The translations under genes and the position numbers were made by a program. Under the pieces are notes generated by a model that saw only the letters and a program-made list of their open reading frames with translations, was not told where the DNA came from and ran no database searches. A DNA stretch of 20,900 bases from Archaeoglobus sp. (GTDB lineage: Archaea; Halobacteriota; Archaeoglobi; Archaeoglobales; Archaeoglobaceae). This document shows, in pieces, positions 6,034 through 13,546 of the stretch. Position 1 is the stretch's first letter. Every line of letters starts with the position of its first letter. The stretch spans positions 1-20,900 of the forward strand of contig QNXS01000004.1 of the NCBI GenBank assembly GCA_003978865.1, in the 5' to 3' direction.

Positions 6034-7095
6034 ATGCTTGCTTTGATAACTCCGTACTATCTACCACATATCGGCGGAGTTGAAGTTCACGTTGCAAACC
6101 TTGCCAGAAGACTTGCCAAAAAGTACCGGACAATTATAATTTCGTCTAAGCCCTCCAAAGCTGATTACCAGATAAAAAGTTTGCAAGTTCCTTATTCTCC
6201 GATACCCATGTATTTCCCAAAAGTTAAAGCTGAAATATATCATTCACACGTTCCTTCACCTTTCTTCGCTTTAAAGGCTGATGAAGTCGCAAAAGAGATC
6301 AAGGCTTACCATATTATAACTTACCACAACGATGTTGTAGTTCCTGAGAGAGTTGACGGTCTGTCAATTCCCAACTTTTTTGGGAAAATTATAGAGAAAT
6401 ACAATGAAAAGATAGTTTTACCCCTTCTTGAAAGATCGGATACAGTAATAGCAACCACGAGAAGTTACGCTGAAACGTCTTCAGTTCTTTCATCAGTTCA
6501 GGATAAACTTGAAATAGTACCCAACGGTGTTGATACGTCGGTTTTTACACCATCTAAAAACAGTAAAAGAAATGAAGTTTTATACGTCGGTAGATTGGTT
6601 GAATACAAAGGTCTGCCACATCTAATAAAAGCGATGAAATCCGTGCAGGCTATGGAAGACGTTAAGCTAAGGATCGTTGGAGAAGGGGAAGACAGGAGGA
6701 TGTTTGAAGAAATGTGCAGAAGACTTGAAGTTAGAGCAGAGTTTACAGGCAGACTCAGCAGAGAGGGAGTCATAAAGGCAATGAGAGAAGCAAAAGTGCT
6801 CGTTTTACCATCTTTTTCAAGGCTGGAGGCTTTCGGGATTGTACTCCTTGAAGCAATGGCATGTGGAACACCGGTAATAGGCGCAAACGTTCCGGGAGTT
6901 GGAGAGGTGGCAGCAAAAGCCGGGTTTGTATTTGAAAGCGAAGAAGAGCTGGCAGAGCTTATACTGTCAATAATCCGGGATGAAACACTCGTAAAAAAAC
7001 TTGGAAGAAGAGGTAGAAAAGTTGTGGAAAAAGAGTACAGCTGGGACGTCGTCATTAAAATGGTGGAGAAAGTTTACTCAAAGGTGGTTGGTTGA
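6034..7095 (+). CDS. GT4-family glycosyltransferase (RfaB/WcaL-type GT-B enzyme)
   Basis: This enzyme should transfer a sugar from a nucleotide donor to a lipid or glycan acceptor on the cytoplasmic face of the membrane. The N-terminal acceptor domain opens with ITPYYLPHIGGVEVHV, the classic GT4 glycine loop. The donor domain starts near residue 162 (VPNGVDTSVF), continues with VLYVGRLVEYKG and RIVGEGEDR, and holds the EX7E motif in EAFGIVLLE (Glu265 and Glu273), followed by AMACGTPVIG. The length (353 aa) is typical, with no membrane helix. A TTG at 6031 is in frame, but the ATG at 6034 has a TATA box 26 nt upstream. It is the first gene of a tight operon with the GT2 and UPF0104 genes (TTGA overlap, then 1-4 nt). 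The substrate cannot be read from sequence; mannosyl or glucosyl transfer is plausible. Confidence 0.9.
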   Translation: MLALITPYYLPHIGGVEVHVANLARRLAKKYRTIIISSKPSKADYQIKSLQVPYSPIPMYFPKVKAEIYHSHVPSPFFALKADEVAKEIKAYHIITYHNDVVVPERVDGLSIPNFFGKIIEKYNEKIVLPLLERSDTVIATTRSYAETSSVLSSVQDKLEIVPNGVDTSVFTPSKNSKRNEVLYVGRLVEYKGLPHLIKAMKSVQAMEDVKLRIVGEGEDRRMFEEMCRRLEVRAEFTGRLSREGVIKAMREAKVLVLPSFSRLEAFGIVLLEAMACGTPVIGANVPGVGEVAAKAGFVFESEEELAELILSIIRDETLVKKLGRRGRKVVEKEYSWDVVIKMVEKVYSKVVG

Positions 7096-8048
7096 AGTTA
7101 GCAGTAATTGTTCCGGTGGCACCTTTTGAACCAGAAGATGTTTTAGTTCAGTCTGTTAAATGTCTGAAAAGCTTGGACTACGATGGTTACAAAGTTAAAA
7201 TACTATATGTAGTTGATAGGTATGGAAATAAAGACACCAGAGCTAAAAAATTGAAGGAGTTTGGAGTTCACGTTCTGGAAAGAAACAACACAAGAGGAAA
7301 GAGAGCCGGAGCAATCAATGATGCTCTTGATTACTTAAAAAGTTTCAATCCTGATTTTATAGCGATATTTGATGTAGATAGCAGACCTGAACGAAACTTC
7401 ATAGTTGAAAACATTAAGATGCTTAAAGATGAGAAAGCCTATATTTCCTCCTCACCCCGAAAAATATCCAATGTTATTAATTTTGTTAGTACAACTGTTG
7501 AAGTTGAATATCACCTACTTAACTACCTTTTGAAAAAAAATGGATACAAACAGTTTAACGGTCTCATAGGTGTTCTGAAGGCTAAATATCTGTACAGATA
7601 CAGACTCAACGAAAATGCAATTACCGAGGATGCTGATTTTTCCACCAGAATGCATGCTTATGGATACAAGGCTTATTACTGTGACAGTTCCTGCGTTTAT
7701 GAACAGTCGCCTTTAAGCTGGAGGGAGCTGTATAACCAGAGAAAGAGGTGGTACTATGGCGGACTTCAGCTGTGGAAGTACAGAAAACTTGTAGGCAGTT
7801 GCAGGAATAAAAAGTTTAAGTATTCATGGTATACAGCTCTGACGCTAACTTACTTTCCTGTTTTAATGTTACCGTTCCTCGTTGTATCTCCATTTATAAT
7901 TCTTGCAAAATTCAGAAATGTTAAAAAGTTGATAGCTGTTCCGGGTCTTGCAATTCACTCTCTGATACTCCAAGTCTCGGCATTTTCAGCTCTCCTAAAT
8001 TTCCTCAGAAAAAAAGATGTGAAGTGGACAGCTACAAGAAGAGTTTAA
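7092..8048 (+). CDS. Membrane-bound GT2-family glycosyltransferase
   Basis: The 318-residue protein is a GT-A enzyme. VIVPVAPFEPEDVL opens the Rossmann-like domain, the DxD motif lies in FDVDSRPE (Asp94 and Asp96), the acceptor-side TED motif is at 178-180 (AITEDADF), and QRKRW is at 216-220. TED plus QxxRW is the signature of processive or polyisoprenol-type GT2 enzymes such as the BcsA/HasA and ceramide glucosyltransferase groups. Two hydrophobic segments (about 249-275 and 281-305) anchor the C-terminus. The N-terminal helices found in cellulose synthases are missing, so transfer to a lipid carrier is more likely than polymer export. The TTG start overlaps the upstream stop (TTGA) and follows GGTGG, indicating translational coupling with the GT4 gene. 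Confidence 0.88.
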   Translation: MKLAVIVPVAPFEPEDVLVQSVKCLKSLDYDGYKVKILYVVDRYGNKDTRAKKLKEFGVHVLERNNTRGKRAGAINDALDYLKSFNPDFIAIFDVDSRPERNFIVENIKMLKDEKAYISSSPRKISNVINFVSTTVEVEYHLLNYLLKKNGYKQFNGLIGVLKAKYLYRYRLNENAITEDADFSTRMHAYGYKAYYCDSSCVYEQSPLSWRELYNQRKRWYYGGLQLWKYRKLVGSCRNKKFKYSWYTALTLTYFPVLMLPFLVVSPFIILAKFRNVKKLIAVPGLAIHSLILQVSAFSALLNFLRKKDVKWTATRRV

Positions 8049-8052
8049 GGTG

Positions 8053-9081
8053 ATGTACGTGGAAGCAGAGAATAAAATCAGCCAACAACCAAGCAAAAAA
8101 TCCATCAGAAGAAAAGCCATACTCGGAATACTGATAAGTGCGGTAGCTATAGTTATAATCTTTCATTTCACAGAAACAAAAGTTACGTGGAAAGCTATAC
8201 TTAGAGCAAATGTTTACTATCTCATTTTAGCATTTCTGCTACAATTTCTTTTTTGGATGTTCTGGGCGGTAAGGATTCAGTATCTCACACATTACGTGGG
8301 TAAGAAAATTTCCTTAAAGTATGCTTTTGAGGTTACACTTGCAAGCGGTTTTCTTGCAGCAATAACTCCTTCCTCTGCTGGGGGAGAACCTATAAGAGTG
8401 AAGATGCTTTATGATGCGGGAGTTGGTGCTGGAGAATCAACCGCCGTGGTACTTGTTGAGAGAATACTCGATGCAATATTCTTCACTGTAGCTTTACCCG
8501 TTTTTGTCATGTTTACCGGTTTTTCCATAAAACTTGGAATGGAAATCAGCTGTATTTTTGGTTTCTCTCTTTTTATGTTTTTGGTTTTCCTGTGGATTCT
8601 GCTAAAGAAGCCCGATAGGCTTGAAAATCTTTCTTACAAACTTGAAAAATTGGTTGGAAGGTTCAGCAAGAGGAGGAGTGAAGGTCTTGCAGAGAAACTA
8701 AAAGAGGAGCTGACTGCTTTTAGAGAGGCTCTTGCAATACTTGCCAAAAATTCTAAATGCGCATTAATTTCTCTGTGTGTGACTGTTATGATATGGATGC
8801 CCGAATTTCTCATACCTTCTGCCATACTTGCCGCCTTTGGATGTAAACCGTACTTTCTCTATTCAATAACAGCTCAGCTACTGCTTATTGTGATTTCCCT
8901 GCTTCCTTTGACTCCGGGAGCAAGTGGAATAGCTGAATTCGGTATGAGTTATCTATACTCCAAGTTTATACCACAGCATATAATTGGCATCTTAACAGCT
9001 CTCTGGAGAGTTATGACATACTATCTGAACATCCTTGCAGGTTTCTTTGTGATTAAAAGGAAGTATGTAGATGAAATTTAG
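8053..9081 (+). CDS. UPF0104 / lysylphosphatidylglycerol-synthase-type transmembrane protein (AglD C-domain-like)
   Basis: About eight helices span the 342 residues. The diagnostic motifs of the family are present: ITPSSAGGEPIRVKML and VVLVERILD in the first half, and LLPLTPGASGIAEFGM in the second. The same domain forms the C-terminus of the haloarchaeal dolichol-phosphate-mannose synthase AglD and of MprF-type proteins, where it is linked to lipid-carrier handling or flipping. Here it is a separate gene directly after a GT2 gene, so the pair together could match the AglD layout. Start choice: GTG 8050, ATG 8053 and GTG 8059 are all in frame. GGTGAT at 8049-8054 sits best for GTG 8059, while the ATG has almost no spacer. 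I list the ATG. Confidence 0.88.
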   Translation: MYVEAENKISQQPSKKSIRRKAILGILISAVAIVIIFHFTETKVTWKAILRANVYYLILAFLLQFLFWMFWAVRIQYLTHYVGKKISLKYAFEVTLASGFLAAITPSSAGGEPIRVKMLYDAGVGAGESTAVVLVERILDAIFFTVALPVFVMFTGFSIKLGMEISCIFGFSLFMFLVFLWILLKKPDRLENLSYKLEKLVGRFSKRRSEGLAEKLKEELTAFREALAILAKNSKCALISLCVTVMIWMPEFLIPSAILAAFGCKPYFLYSITAQLLLIVISLLPLTPGASGIAEFGMSYLYSKFIPQHIIGILTALWRVMTYYLNILAGFFVIKRKYVDEI

Positions 9082-9090
9082 GGGGTAAAA

Positions 9091-9312
9091 ATGGTCAGAG
9101 TTAAGGTAAGACTTTTTGCCAGATTAAGGGAGGATTTTGGAAGGAAAGAACTCAATCTCGAAGTGAAAACGGTAGAGGATGTGCTGACATATTTTAATGT
9201 TAAAGATGTGATTGTAGCCATAAACAACGAGCTTGTTAGTTCCTCCGAACTGACAAAAGAGCTAAAAGATGGGGATGTTGTTGATTTAATGCCTCCATTT
9301 AGTGGTGGATAG
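9091..9312 (+). CDS. MoaD/SAMP-like ubiquitin-fold sulfur-carrier or modifier protein
   Basis: The 73 residues begin with VKVRLFARLREDFGRKELNLEV, the beta-grasp opening of MoaD-type proteins. They end in DLMPPFSGG, where the C-terminal Gly-Gly is the site of adenylation by MoeB/E1-like enzymes. Such proteins either donate sulfur for molybdopterin or tungstopterin synthesis or are attached to lysines as archaeal small modifiers (SAMPs); many archaeal members do both. No E1, MoaE or other cofactor gene is near. The ATG follows GGGGGT nine bases after the UPF0104 stop, so it is probably the last gene of the glycosyltransferase operon. Whether this is more than positional cannot be told. Confidence 0.9.
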   Translation: MVRVKVRLFARLREDFGRKELNLEVKTVEDVLTYFNVKDVIVAINNELVSSSELTKELKDGDVVDLMPPFSGG

Positions 9313-9329
9313 TTGATTTAAACCAAAAA

Positions 9330-9337
9330 GAATAAAA
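9330..9337 (+). promoter_or_regulatory. TATA box of the small acidic protein gene
   Basis: GAATAAAA is centred about 27 nt before the ATG at 9361. The gene therefore probably has its own leaderless transcript even though it lies only 48 bp after the MoaD-like gene. Confidence 0.4.
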
Positions 9338-9360
9338 CCTTCAATTGCGGGTATGGTGTC

Positions 9361-9564
9361 ATGAAGGTAGAAATTCCGGATGAGATTTACAGGAAAATTG
9401 AGGAAAGAGTAAAAGAAACAGAATTTAAATCTGTAGATGAGTACGTTGCGTATATTCTAAGAGAAGTACTCGAAAGTCTTGAGGAGGAAGAGGATCAGGT
9501 ATTCAGCGAGGAAGAAGAGGAAAAAGTCAGGGAGAGGCTGAGGGCTCTTGGGTACATAGATTAA
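9361..9564 (+). CDS. Small acidic protein, ribbon-helix-helix (CopG)-like
   Basis: The 67 residues start with MKVEIPDEIYRKIEERVKE, a beta strand plus helix typical of CopG/MetJ-fold proteins, then SVDEYVAYILREVLESLEEE as the second helix. The C-terminal third is very acidic and ends in EEEEEKVRERLRALGYID, a short tail often seen in archaeal homologues. Very similar small proteins are common in archaea and are often annotated as CopG-family regulators. The same module also occurs as a tail on larger enzymes. The strong negative charge argues against a simple DNA binder, so binding to a protein partner is possible. It is convergent with manA and has its own TATA box. Confidence 0.8.
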   Translation: MKVEIPDEIYRKIEERVKETEFKSVDEYVAYILREVLESLEEEEDQVFSEEEEEKVRERLRALGYID

Positions 9565-9584
9565 AATGATATATAGATTAAAAA

Positions 9585-10466
9585 TTAAGATCTGGGTTTG
9601 GCTACGATTACAGCTCCACTTCCAGAAAGCATAAAACTATCAGTATTGCAAGTAACAAAAGCGCTTTTAAAGGGATTCAACTTTACTCTCTCTCCGTATG
9701 CTGACAGTTCTGCAAAACCTTCTACACAGCTGACGTAACAGTAGCCTTTATTTTCAATTTCTCTTGTAAAACTTCGAAATAGCCTCAGCATCCTGATTTC
9801 GAAGTTTTCACCTTTCAAACTGTCTTTTTTTGGATCAAACTTCAGCTCACTGGGATTGCACTGATTAAAGTCTATAACCTCCAATGCTTTTTCAAGGTGT
9901 AGCTCTCTGCCTCTACCATAATCGTAAACTCTATAGGTAATATCCGAGCAAGTTGAAATCTCATATATCAATCCTCTACATATTGCATGCACAGTTTTTG
10001 GAGGTATATGGTAGCCCTCATATTTCTCGCACTCAACTTTGTTTAAAAGCTCCTCAACTCTAAGCTCTTCTACAGCCTTAAGAAATTCTTCCCTCTCAAC
10101 CTGTTTTTTGAATCCAACCATAAGTTCCGCTTTGTTCAGAGTTATCCATGCTTCTTCTTTGCCCCTATCCTCTTCTCCAAGTTTCTCAGCGTCCTCATCT
10201 GATGGGTGTACCTGAACGCTTAATTTCTCACCTGCATCTATGAACTTCACAAGAAGAGGTTTGTAGCCTGCCGATACCTCCTCAAACACATCACTCATCT
10301 TAACAATTTTACCCTCATATTCAACCAATGAAGGTCTTTTGGGGTGTGGAGAAATCTCCCATGATTCACCTATTTCTCCTACCACTCCCTTAAGTTTTGA
10401 CAGTGTATCTCCAGCCCATGGTTTTTCGACGAGATTTTCCTCGATCTGAATTAGAAAGTACTTCAT
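9585..10466 (-). CDS. manA: Mannose-6-phosphate isomerase, class I (cupin)
   Basis: ManA interconverts mannose-6-phosphate and fructose-6-phosphate, feeding GDP-mannose or dolichol-mannose synthesis, or returning mannose to glycolysis. Zn ligands are visible: QVHPSDEDA (Gln85 and His87), the KEEAW motif (Glu105) and the HAI motif (His160). The signature IYEISTCSDITYRVYDYGR with ELHLEKAL (about 167-195) is the type I family hallmark. At 293 residues it is the short form (Bacillus/archaeal size), without the insertion domain of the E. coli enzyme. A second cupin-like beta domain fills the C-terminus. The start ATG has a TATA box 24-25 nt upstream that it shares with the divergent radical SAM gene. 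With a GH38 alpha-mannosidase and glycosyltransferases in the same window, a role in mannose turnover is plausible. Confidence 0.93.
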   Translation of the reverse strand: MKYFLIQIEENLVEKPWAGDTLSKLKGVVGEIGESWEISPHPKRPSLVEYEGKIVKMSDVFEEVSAGYKPLLVKFIDAGEKLSVQVHPSDEDAEKLGEEDRGKEEAWITLNKAELMVGFKKQVEREEFLKAVEELRVEELLNKVECEKYEGYHIPPKTVHAICRGLIYEISTCSDITYRVYDYGRGRELHLEKALEVIDFNQCNPSELKFDPKKDSLKGENFEIRMLRLFRSFTREIENKGYCYVSCVEGFAELSAYGERVKLNPFKSAFVTCNTDSFMLSGSGAVIVAKPRS

Positions 10467-10486
10467 ATTCTAAATTTTACATCAAA

Positions 10487-10494
10487 TTATTTAA
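10487..10494. promoter_or_regulatory. Shared bidirectional TATA-like box between manA and the radical SAM gene
   Basis: TTATTTAA, or TTAAATAA on the other strand, is centred about 26 nt before the GTG at 10517 and about 24 nt before the ATG at 10466. The two starts are 51 bp apart. The arrangement is the same as at 6003-6012. Confidence 0.5.
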
Positions 10495-10516
10495 CCGTGC
10501 CTGATTTTCTCAGAAT

Positions 10517-11458
10517 GTGAAAACAGGTATCAAGTACGTTTATGGTCCTGTTCCCTCAAGGAGACTTGGTTCATCTCTTGGCGTAAATCTGACACCTTTC
10601 AAAACATGTAGCTACTCGTGCGTTTACTGCCAGCTTGGAATAACCACATGCAAGATTGCTGAGAGAAGATCATTCTTCCCGAGAGAAGAAGTTTTAAAAG
10701 AGATAGAAAGAGCACTTGAAAGTGTTAGAGCTAACTACGTAACTTTTGCTGGAGAAGGTGAACCGACGCTAAGTCTGGATTTGGGATGGCTAATTGAGAA
10801 AGTTAGGAAATTTATCAGTTTAAGAGATTTAAATTCAAAAATTGCAGTTATAACCAATTCTTCTCTTCTGTGGAGAAAGGATGTAAGAGAAGAACTCGCA
10901 AACACCGATTCGTGTCTGCCTTCTCTTGATGCTATCTCTGATAGTGTTTTTAGGAGAATAAACAGACCCCATAGAAGCATAAAAATTGAGAAGGTTGTTG
11001 AAGGAATTTTAGAGTTTGGGGATGATTACGACGGTGAATTAATGGTAGAAGTTATGCTTGTTAAAGGTTACAACGACAGCAGAAAGGAGCTTGAAGCAAT
11101 AGCATCAGTATTGTCCGAGCTCAAGCCGGATAGAGTTCATGTTTTAACTCCTACAAGACCTCCAGCTCTGAACGTGGAACCAGCAGATGCAAAAACGATA
11201 ATGCTAAGTGTTGAAATTTTTGAAGAAAATGGAGTAAATTCTTCAGCTATAAACTTTCCAGAGTGTGGTGAATTTGATTTTAGCGTATTCTCAAATGTTA
11301 AAGAAGCTATTAAGATTATGAGCAGACACCCAATGAGAGAAGAACAGCTTGAGAAGCTATCCAAGCACTTTGGATTAAGTATAGAGGAACTAAAATCCAT
11401 TCCCGGAATTGTTGAGAAAAAATTTTGTGGTAGAAAATATTATCTTTATGTTCCATAA
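10517..11458 (+). CDS. Radical SAM protein, COG0731 (Fe-S oxidoreductase) type
   Basis: The 313-residue enzyme carries the radical SAM cluster motif CSYSCVYCQLG (Cys31, Cys35 and Cys38), preceded by YGPVPSRRLGSSLGVNL, which is characteristic of the COG0731 group. FAGEGEPTLS (around 77-86) is the GGE-like motif contacting SAM. ITNSSLLW and LDAISDSVFRRINRPH follow the TIM-barrel strands. The last 40 residues (HPMREEQLEKLSKHFGLSIEEL...) look like a small winged-helix domain, seen in some members. The reaction and substrate are unknown for this family. The start is GTG at 10517, with the TATA box 26 nt upstream; the ATG two bases earlier is out of frame. It is divergent from manA and followed by the AAA ATPase gene, which has its own promoter. 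Confidence 0.9.
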   Translation: MKTGIKYVYGPVPSRRLGSSLGVNLTPFKTCSYSCVYCQLGITTCKIAERRSFFPREEVLKEIERALESVRANYVTFAGEGEPTLSLDLGWLIEKVRKFISLRDLNSKIAVITNSSLLWRKDVREELANTDSCLPSLDAISDSVFRRINRPHRSIKIEKVVEGILEFGDDYDGELMVEVMLVKGYNDSRKELEAIASVLSELKPDRVHVLTPTRPPALNVEPADAKTIMLSVEIFEENGVNSSAINFPECGEFDFSVFSNVKEAIKIMSRHPMREEQLEKLSKHFGLSIEELKSIPGIVEKKFCGRKYYLYVP

Positions 11459-11467
11459 ACAGGTAAG

Positions 11468-11477
11468 TTTATTTTTT
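11468..11477 (+). promoter_or_regulatory. TATA box of the MoxR-type ATPase operon
   Basis: TTTATTTTTT is centred about 25 nt before the ATG at 11498, with no ribosome binding site at usable spacing. A leaderless transcript covering the ATPase and lipoprotein genes is predicted. Confidence 0.45.
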
Positions 11478-11497
11478 CTTGGAGACTACAACAAACA

Positions 11498-12790
11498 ATG
11501 GATTTGAGAGATAAGGTCTTGAAACTGTATGCAACTGTTACAACAAAAATGTACTTTGGAGAAGATTCCTTTTTCTCGGGTAGAGAGAGCTACAACCCGC
11601 TTGCACTCTTTAGCATTCTGTCAATTCTTACGAGTAGAAATGTCCTCGTTTTCGGAGATTACGGTAGTGGCAAAACTACAAGCTGTGAAAGAATTGCCTC
11701 GCTCCTCAAATGTGTACCACTTGAGTTTGTTCAAGCTTCAACTATTCACGGTCATCCCGAACAGACTGAAGAGAAAATAAAAGCAACCCTTGATCTCGGT
11801 GCATTGGAAAGGGAAGGCATAGAAGTTGTTAGATGGAGGGTAACACCTTTTTGCCCTGTGACAATCGTGGATGAAATTAACAGACTGCCTGCGGGAAAGC
11901 AGAACCTTATACTGAATGAAGTTGATAGGGGGATATGGAGTTACAGAGGCGCTACGCTTTTTTTGAGTAAAAAACCTCTGTTTGCAACTGTAAACTACGG
12001 AGACGAGGGTACTTCCAAGCTCATTCCACCTTTATCTGATAGATTTGATGTTGCAGTTGAAACCGGTAGAGTGGATGCAGTAATGAGGAGAAAGGTCAGA
12101 GCTGGTATAGATGATAGCTTTTTAAGGGATAGAGAGCTTGCTGAGGAGATGATAAGAAATGTACTCGAAATAAACGGTAGAGAAGCTGAAAACTACGTCA
12201 GAGAAGTAGCTGAAACTTTCGCTGAAGAGCTGAGCAAAAGGCTTAACTTTGAAGTTCTTATCCCGGAAGAGGCAGATGAAGTCAGGAAAGAAATTGAGGA
12301 GGTTGAACTGTTACCCGAAGCGGAAATGTTTCTTGATTATTTATCCCAAGAAGTTTACTGTCAGATGACGACAAAAAAAGATTTTTCGAGGTGTGACGGC
12401 TGCCACTATTCAATTTTTGCGTGTTCTGACATAGGAATTTTCTCCGGGAGAGCTGAAAACAGTATTGTGACTTTTGCAAAAGCCCTTTCTTGGCTTGAAG
12501 AAGTGGAATGCGGTATTCAGCAGGTTAAAGCTGTTCTTCCCTACTGTCTATGGCACAGATGTGGACTAAATCAAGGAAGAGTTGTGGAAGTTAGGGACAT
12601 TGAAAAAAACGAGTGTGATGAAGTACATGCTTTGAAGGAGATAATAGAAGACGTGTTCAGAAGATGGGAAGAACATAGAGATTTTCAGATTATAGCATAC
12701 AAAGCTCTACTTGAAGGAAACAAAGAAATCTTAGAAGAGTTGTGTGAAAAAATATCCCATCCACTGTTTAAATCCTTACTCGGGTGGTAG
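11498..12790 (+). CDS. MoxR-type AAA+ ATPase with a C-terminal cysteine cluster
   Basis: Walker A is GDYGSGKTT (53-61), Walker B is VTIVDEINR (121-129), sensor 1 is ATVN (163-166) and the Arg finger is in LSDRFD (179-184). The VDEINR...Q...L.E motif and the HGHPEQTEE segment place it with MoxR/RavA-like ATPases, which remodel or activate partner proteins, often together with VWA-domain proteins. It is about 100 residues longer than the usual 310-330. The extra C-terminal part has nine cysteines after residue 287, including C288-x10-C299-x2-C302-x6-C309 and C338, C350, C355, C373. This suggests a Zn or Fe-S site, which is uncommon in MoxR proteins. No VWA gene is adjacent. Instead a lipoprotein gene follows at once with a strong ribosome binding site. 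The partner is unknown. Confidence 0.88.
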   Translation: MDLRDKVLKLYATVTTKMYFGEDSFFSGRESYNPLALFSILSILTSRNVLVFGDYGSGKTTSCERIASLLKCVPLEFVQASTIHGHPEQTEEKIKATLDLGALEREGIEVVRWRVTPFCPVTIVDEINRLPAGKQNLILNEVDRGIWSYRGATLFLSKKPLFATVNYGDEGTSKLIPPLSDRFDVAVETGRVDAVMRRKVRAGIDDSFLRDRELAEEMIRNVLEINGREAENYVREVAETFAEELSKRLNFEVLIPEEADEVRKEIEEVELLPEAEMFLDYLSQEVYCQMTTKKDFSRCDGCHYSIFACSDIGIFSGRAENSIVTFAKALSWLEEVECGIQQVKAVLPYCLWHRCGLNQGRVVEVRDIEKNECDEVHALKEIIEDVFRRWEEHRDFQIIAYKALLEGNKEILEELCEKISHPLFKSLLGW

Positions 12791-12801
12791 GAGGTGATCT
12801 C

Positions 12802-13341
12802 TTGAATTTTAAAAGAATTTTTTTAATTTTGATTATAATTGCATTGGTATGCGGATGCGCTCAACATACCCAGAACGCCGGTAAAAACGTTTCAAACAAT
12901 GCTACAATAAAAAATTCAAGTGTTGCAAATTTGCTACCAGAAAAGTTGATGGGCATGCATAAGCTTGTGGCACTGAAAGGTGAAAATGCATTAAGCTTTG
13001 TCAAGAAGTCGCACAGAGGTCCCATAAAGTATGTGAAAGACATAGCACTCGTACACTACATCGGAAACAGTAGCATGATGATTGTATGGTTAACTGAGTA
13101 TCCTTCAGCAAAAATTGCCGGAAACCAGACACTTCTTATGGTTAAGGGAATGGAAAAGTACGGTAGTGTATGGTCCCACGTTAACAAGACGAAACTCGGA
13201 AATCTGAGCGTTTACTATGTTCCGGGAAAGAATCAGTACTTTTTTTACAAGGATAAATACGTAGTGTATCTGATACCTGTAAATATGAGTGGAGCAGAAA
13301 TAATGCATTTTGCTAAAGAAATATATGATAGACTACCATAA
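12802..13341 (+). CDS. Predicted lipoprotein of unknown function
   Basis: The TTG at 12802 is the likely start: it is preceded by GGAGGTGAT at ideal spacing. The longer frame from GTG 12784 would overlap the ATPase gene and put that ribosome binding site inside the coding sequence. The 179-residue product begins with FKRI, then a hydrophobic stretch ending LVCGC, a lipobox with Cys19, and a polar Asn/Ser-rich linker (AQHTQNAGKNVSNNATIKNSS) as in lipoproteins tethered outside the cell. The remaining 130 or so residues look like a compact alpha/beta domain (LPEKLMGMHKLVALKGENAL, AEIMHFAKEIYDRLP at the end). I do not recognise the domain. Its tight linkage with the MoxR-type ATPase suggests a shared process, although the two would act on opposite sides of the membrane. 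Confidence 0.8.
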   Translation: MNFKRIFLILIIIALVCGCAQHTQNAGKNVSNNATIKNSSVANLLPEKLMGMHKLVALKGENALSFVKKSHRGPIKYVKDIALVHYIGNSSMMIVWLTEYPSAKIAGNQTLLMVKGMEKYGSVWSHVNKTKLGNLSVYYVPGKNQYFFYKDKYVVYLIPVNMSGAEIMHFAKEIYDRLP

Positions 13342-13343
13342 CA

Positions 13344-13395
13344 TTTAATTTTTTATTTTCATTAATTTCGATTTTGTTTGTTATATTTAATTTTA
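13344..13395 (+). terminator. T-rich terminator region after the lipoprotein gene
   Basis: Several U tracts (TTTAATTTTTTATTTTC, GATTTTGTTTG) follow the stop directly, as expected for archaeal intrinsic termination at the end of the ATPase-lipoprotein unit. Confidence 0.4.
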
Positions 13396-13546
13396 ATATA
13401 TTAGAAAACTAAAAACTTTTTGGTGAAGTAACCATTATTCTAAAACTACTATATACAACCATACTTCAGGAAAAACATATATTGGTGATTTTACTAAAAT
13501 CAGTTATAGAAAAGCGAATATACGTTAACTCAAAGGGGGTGATATT

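Noticed and set aside
12784..12801. GTG start for the lipoprotein gene
   Set aside because: It would overlap the ATPase stop and place a strong GGAGGTGAT site inside the gene. The TTG at 12802 fits that site and gives a normal lipoprotein signal.
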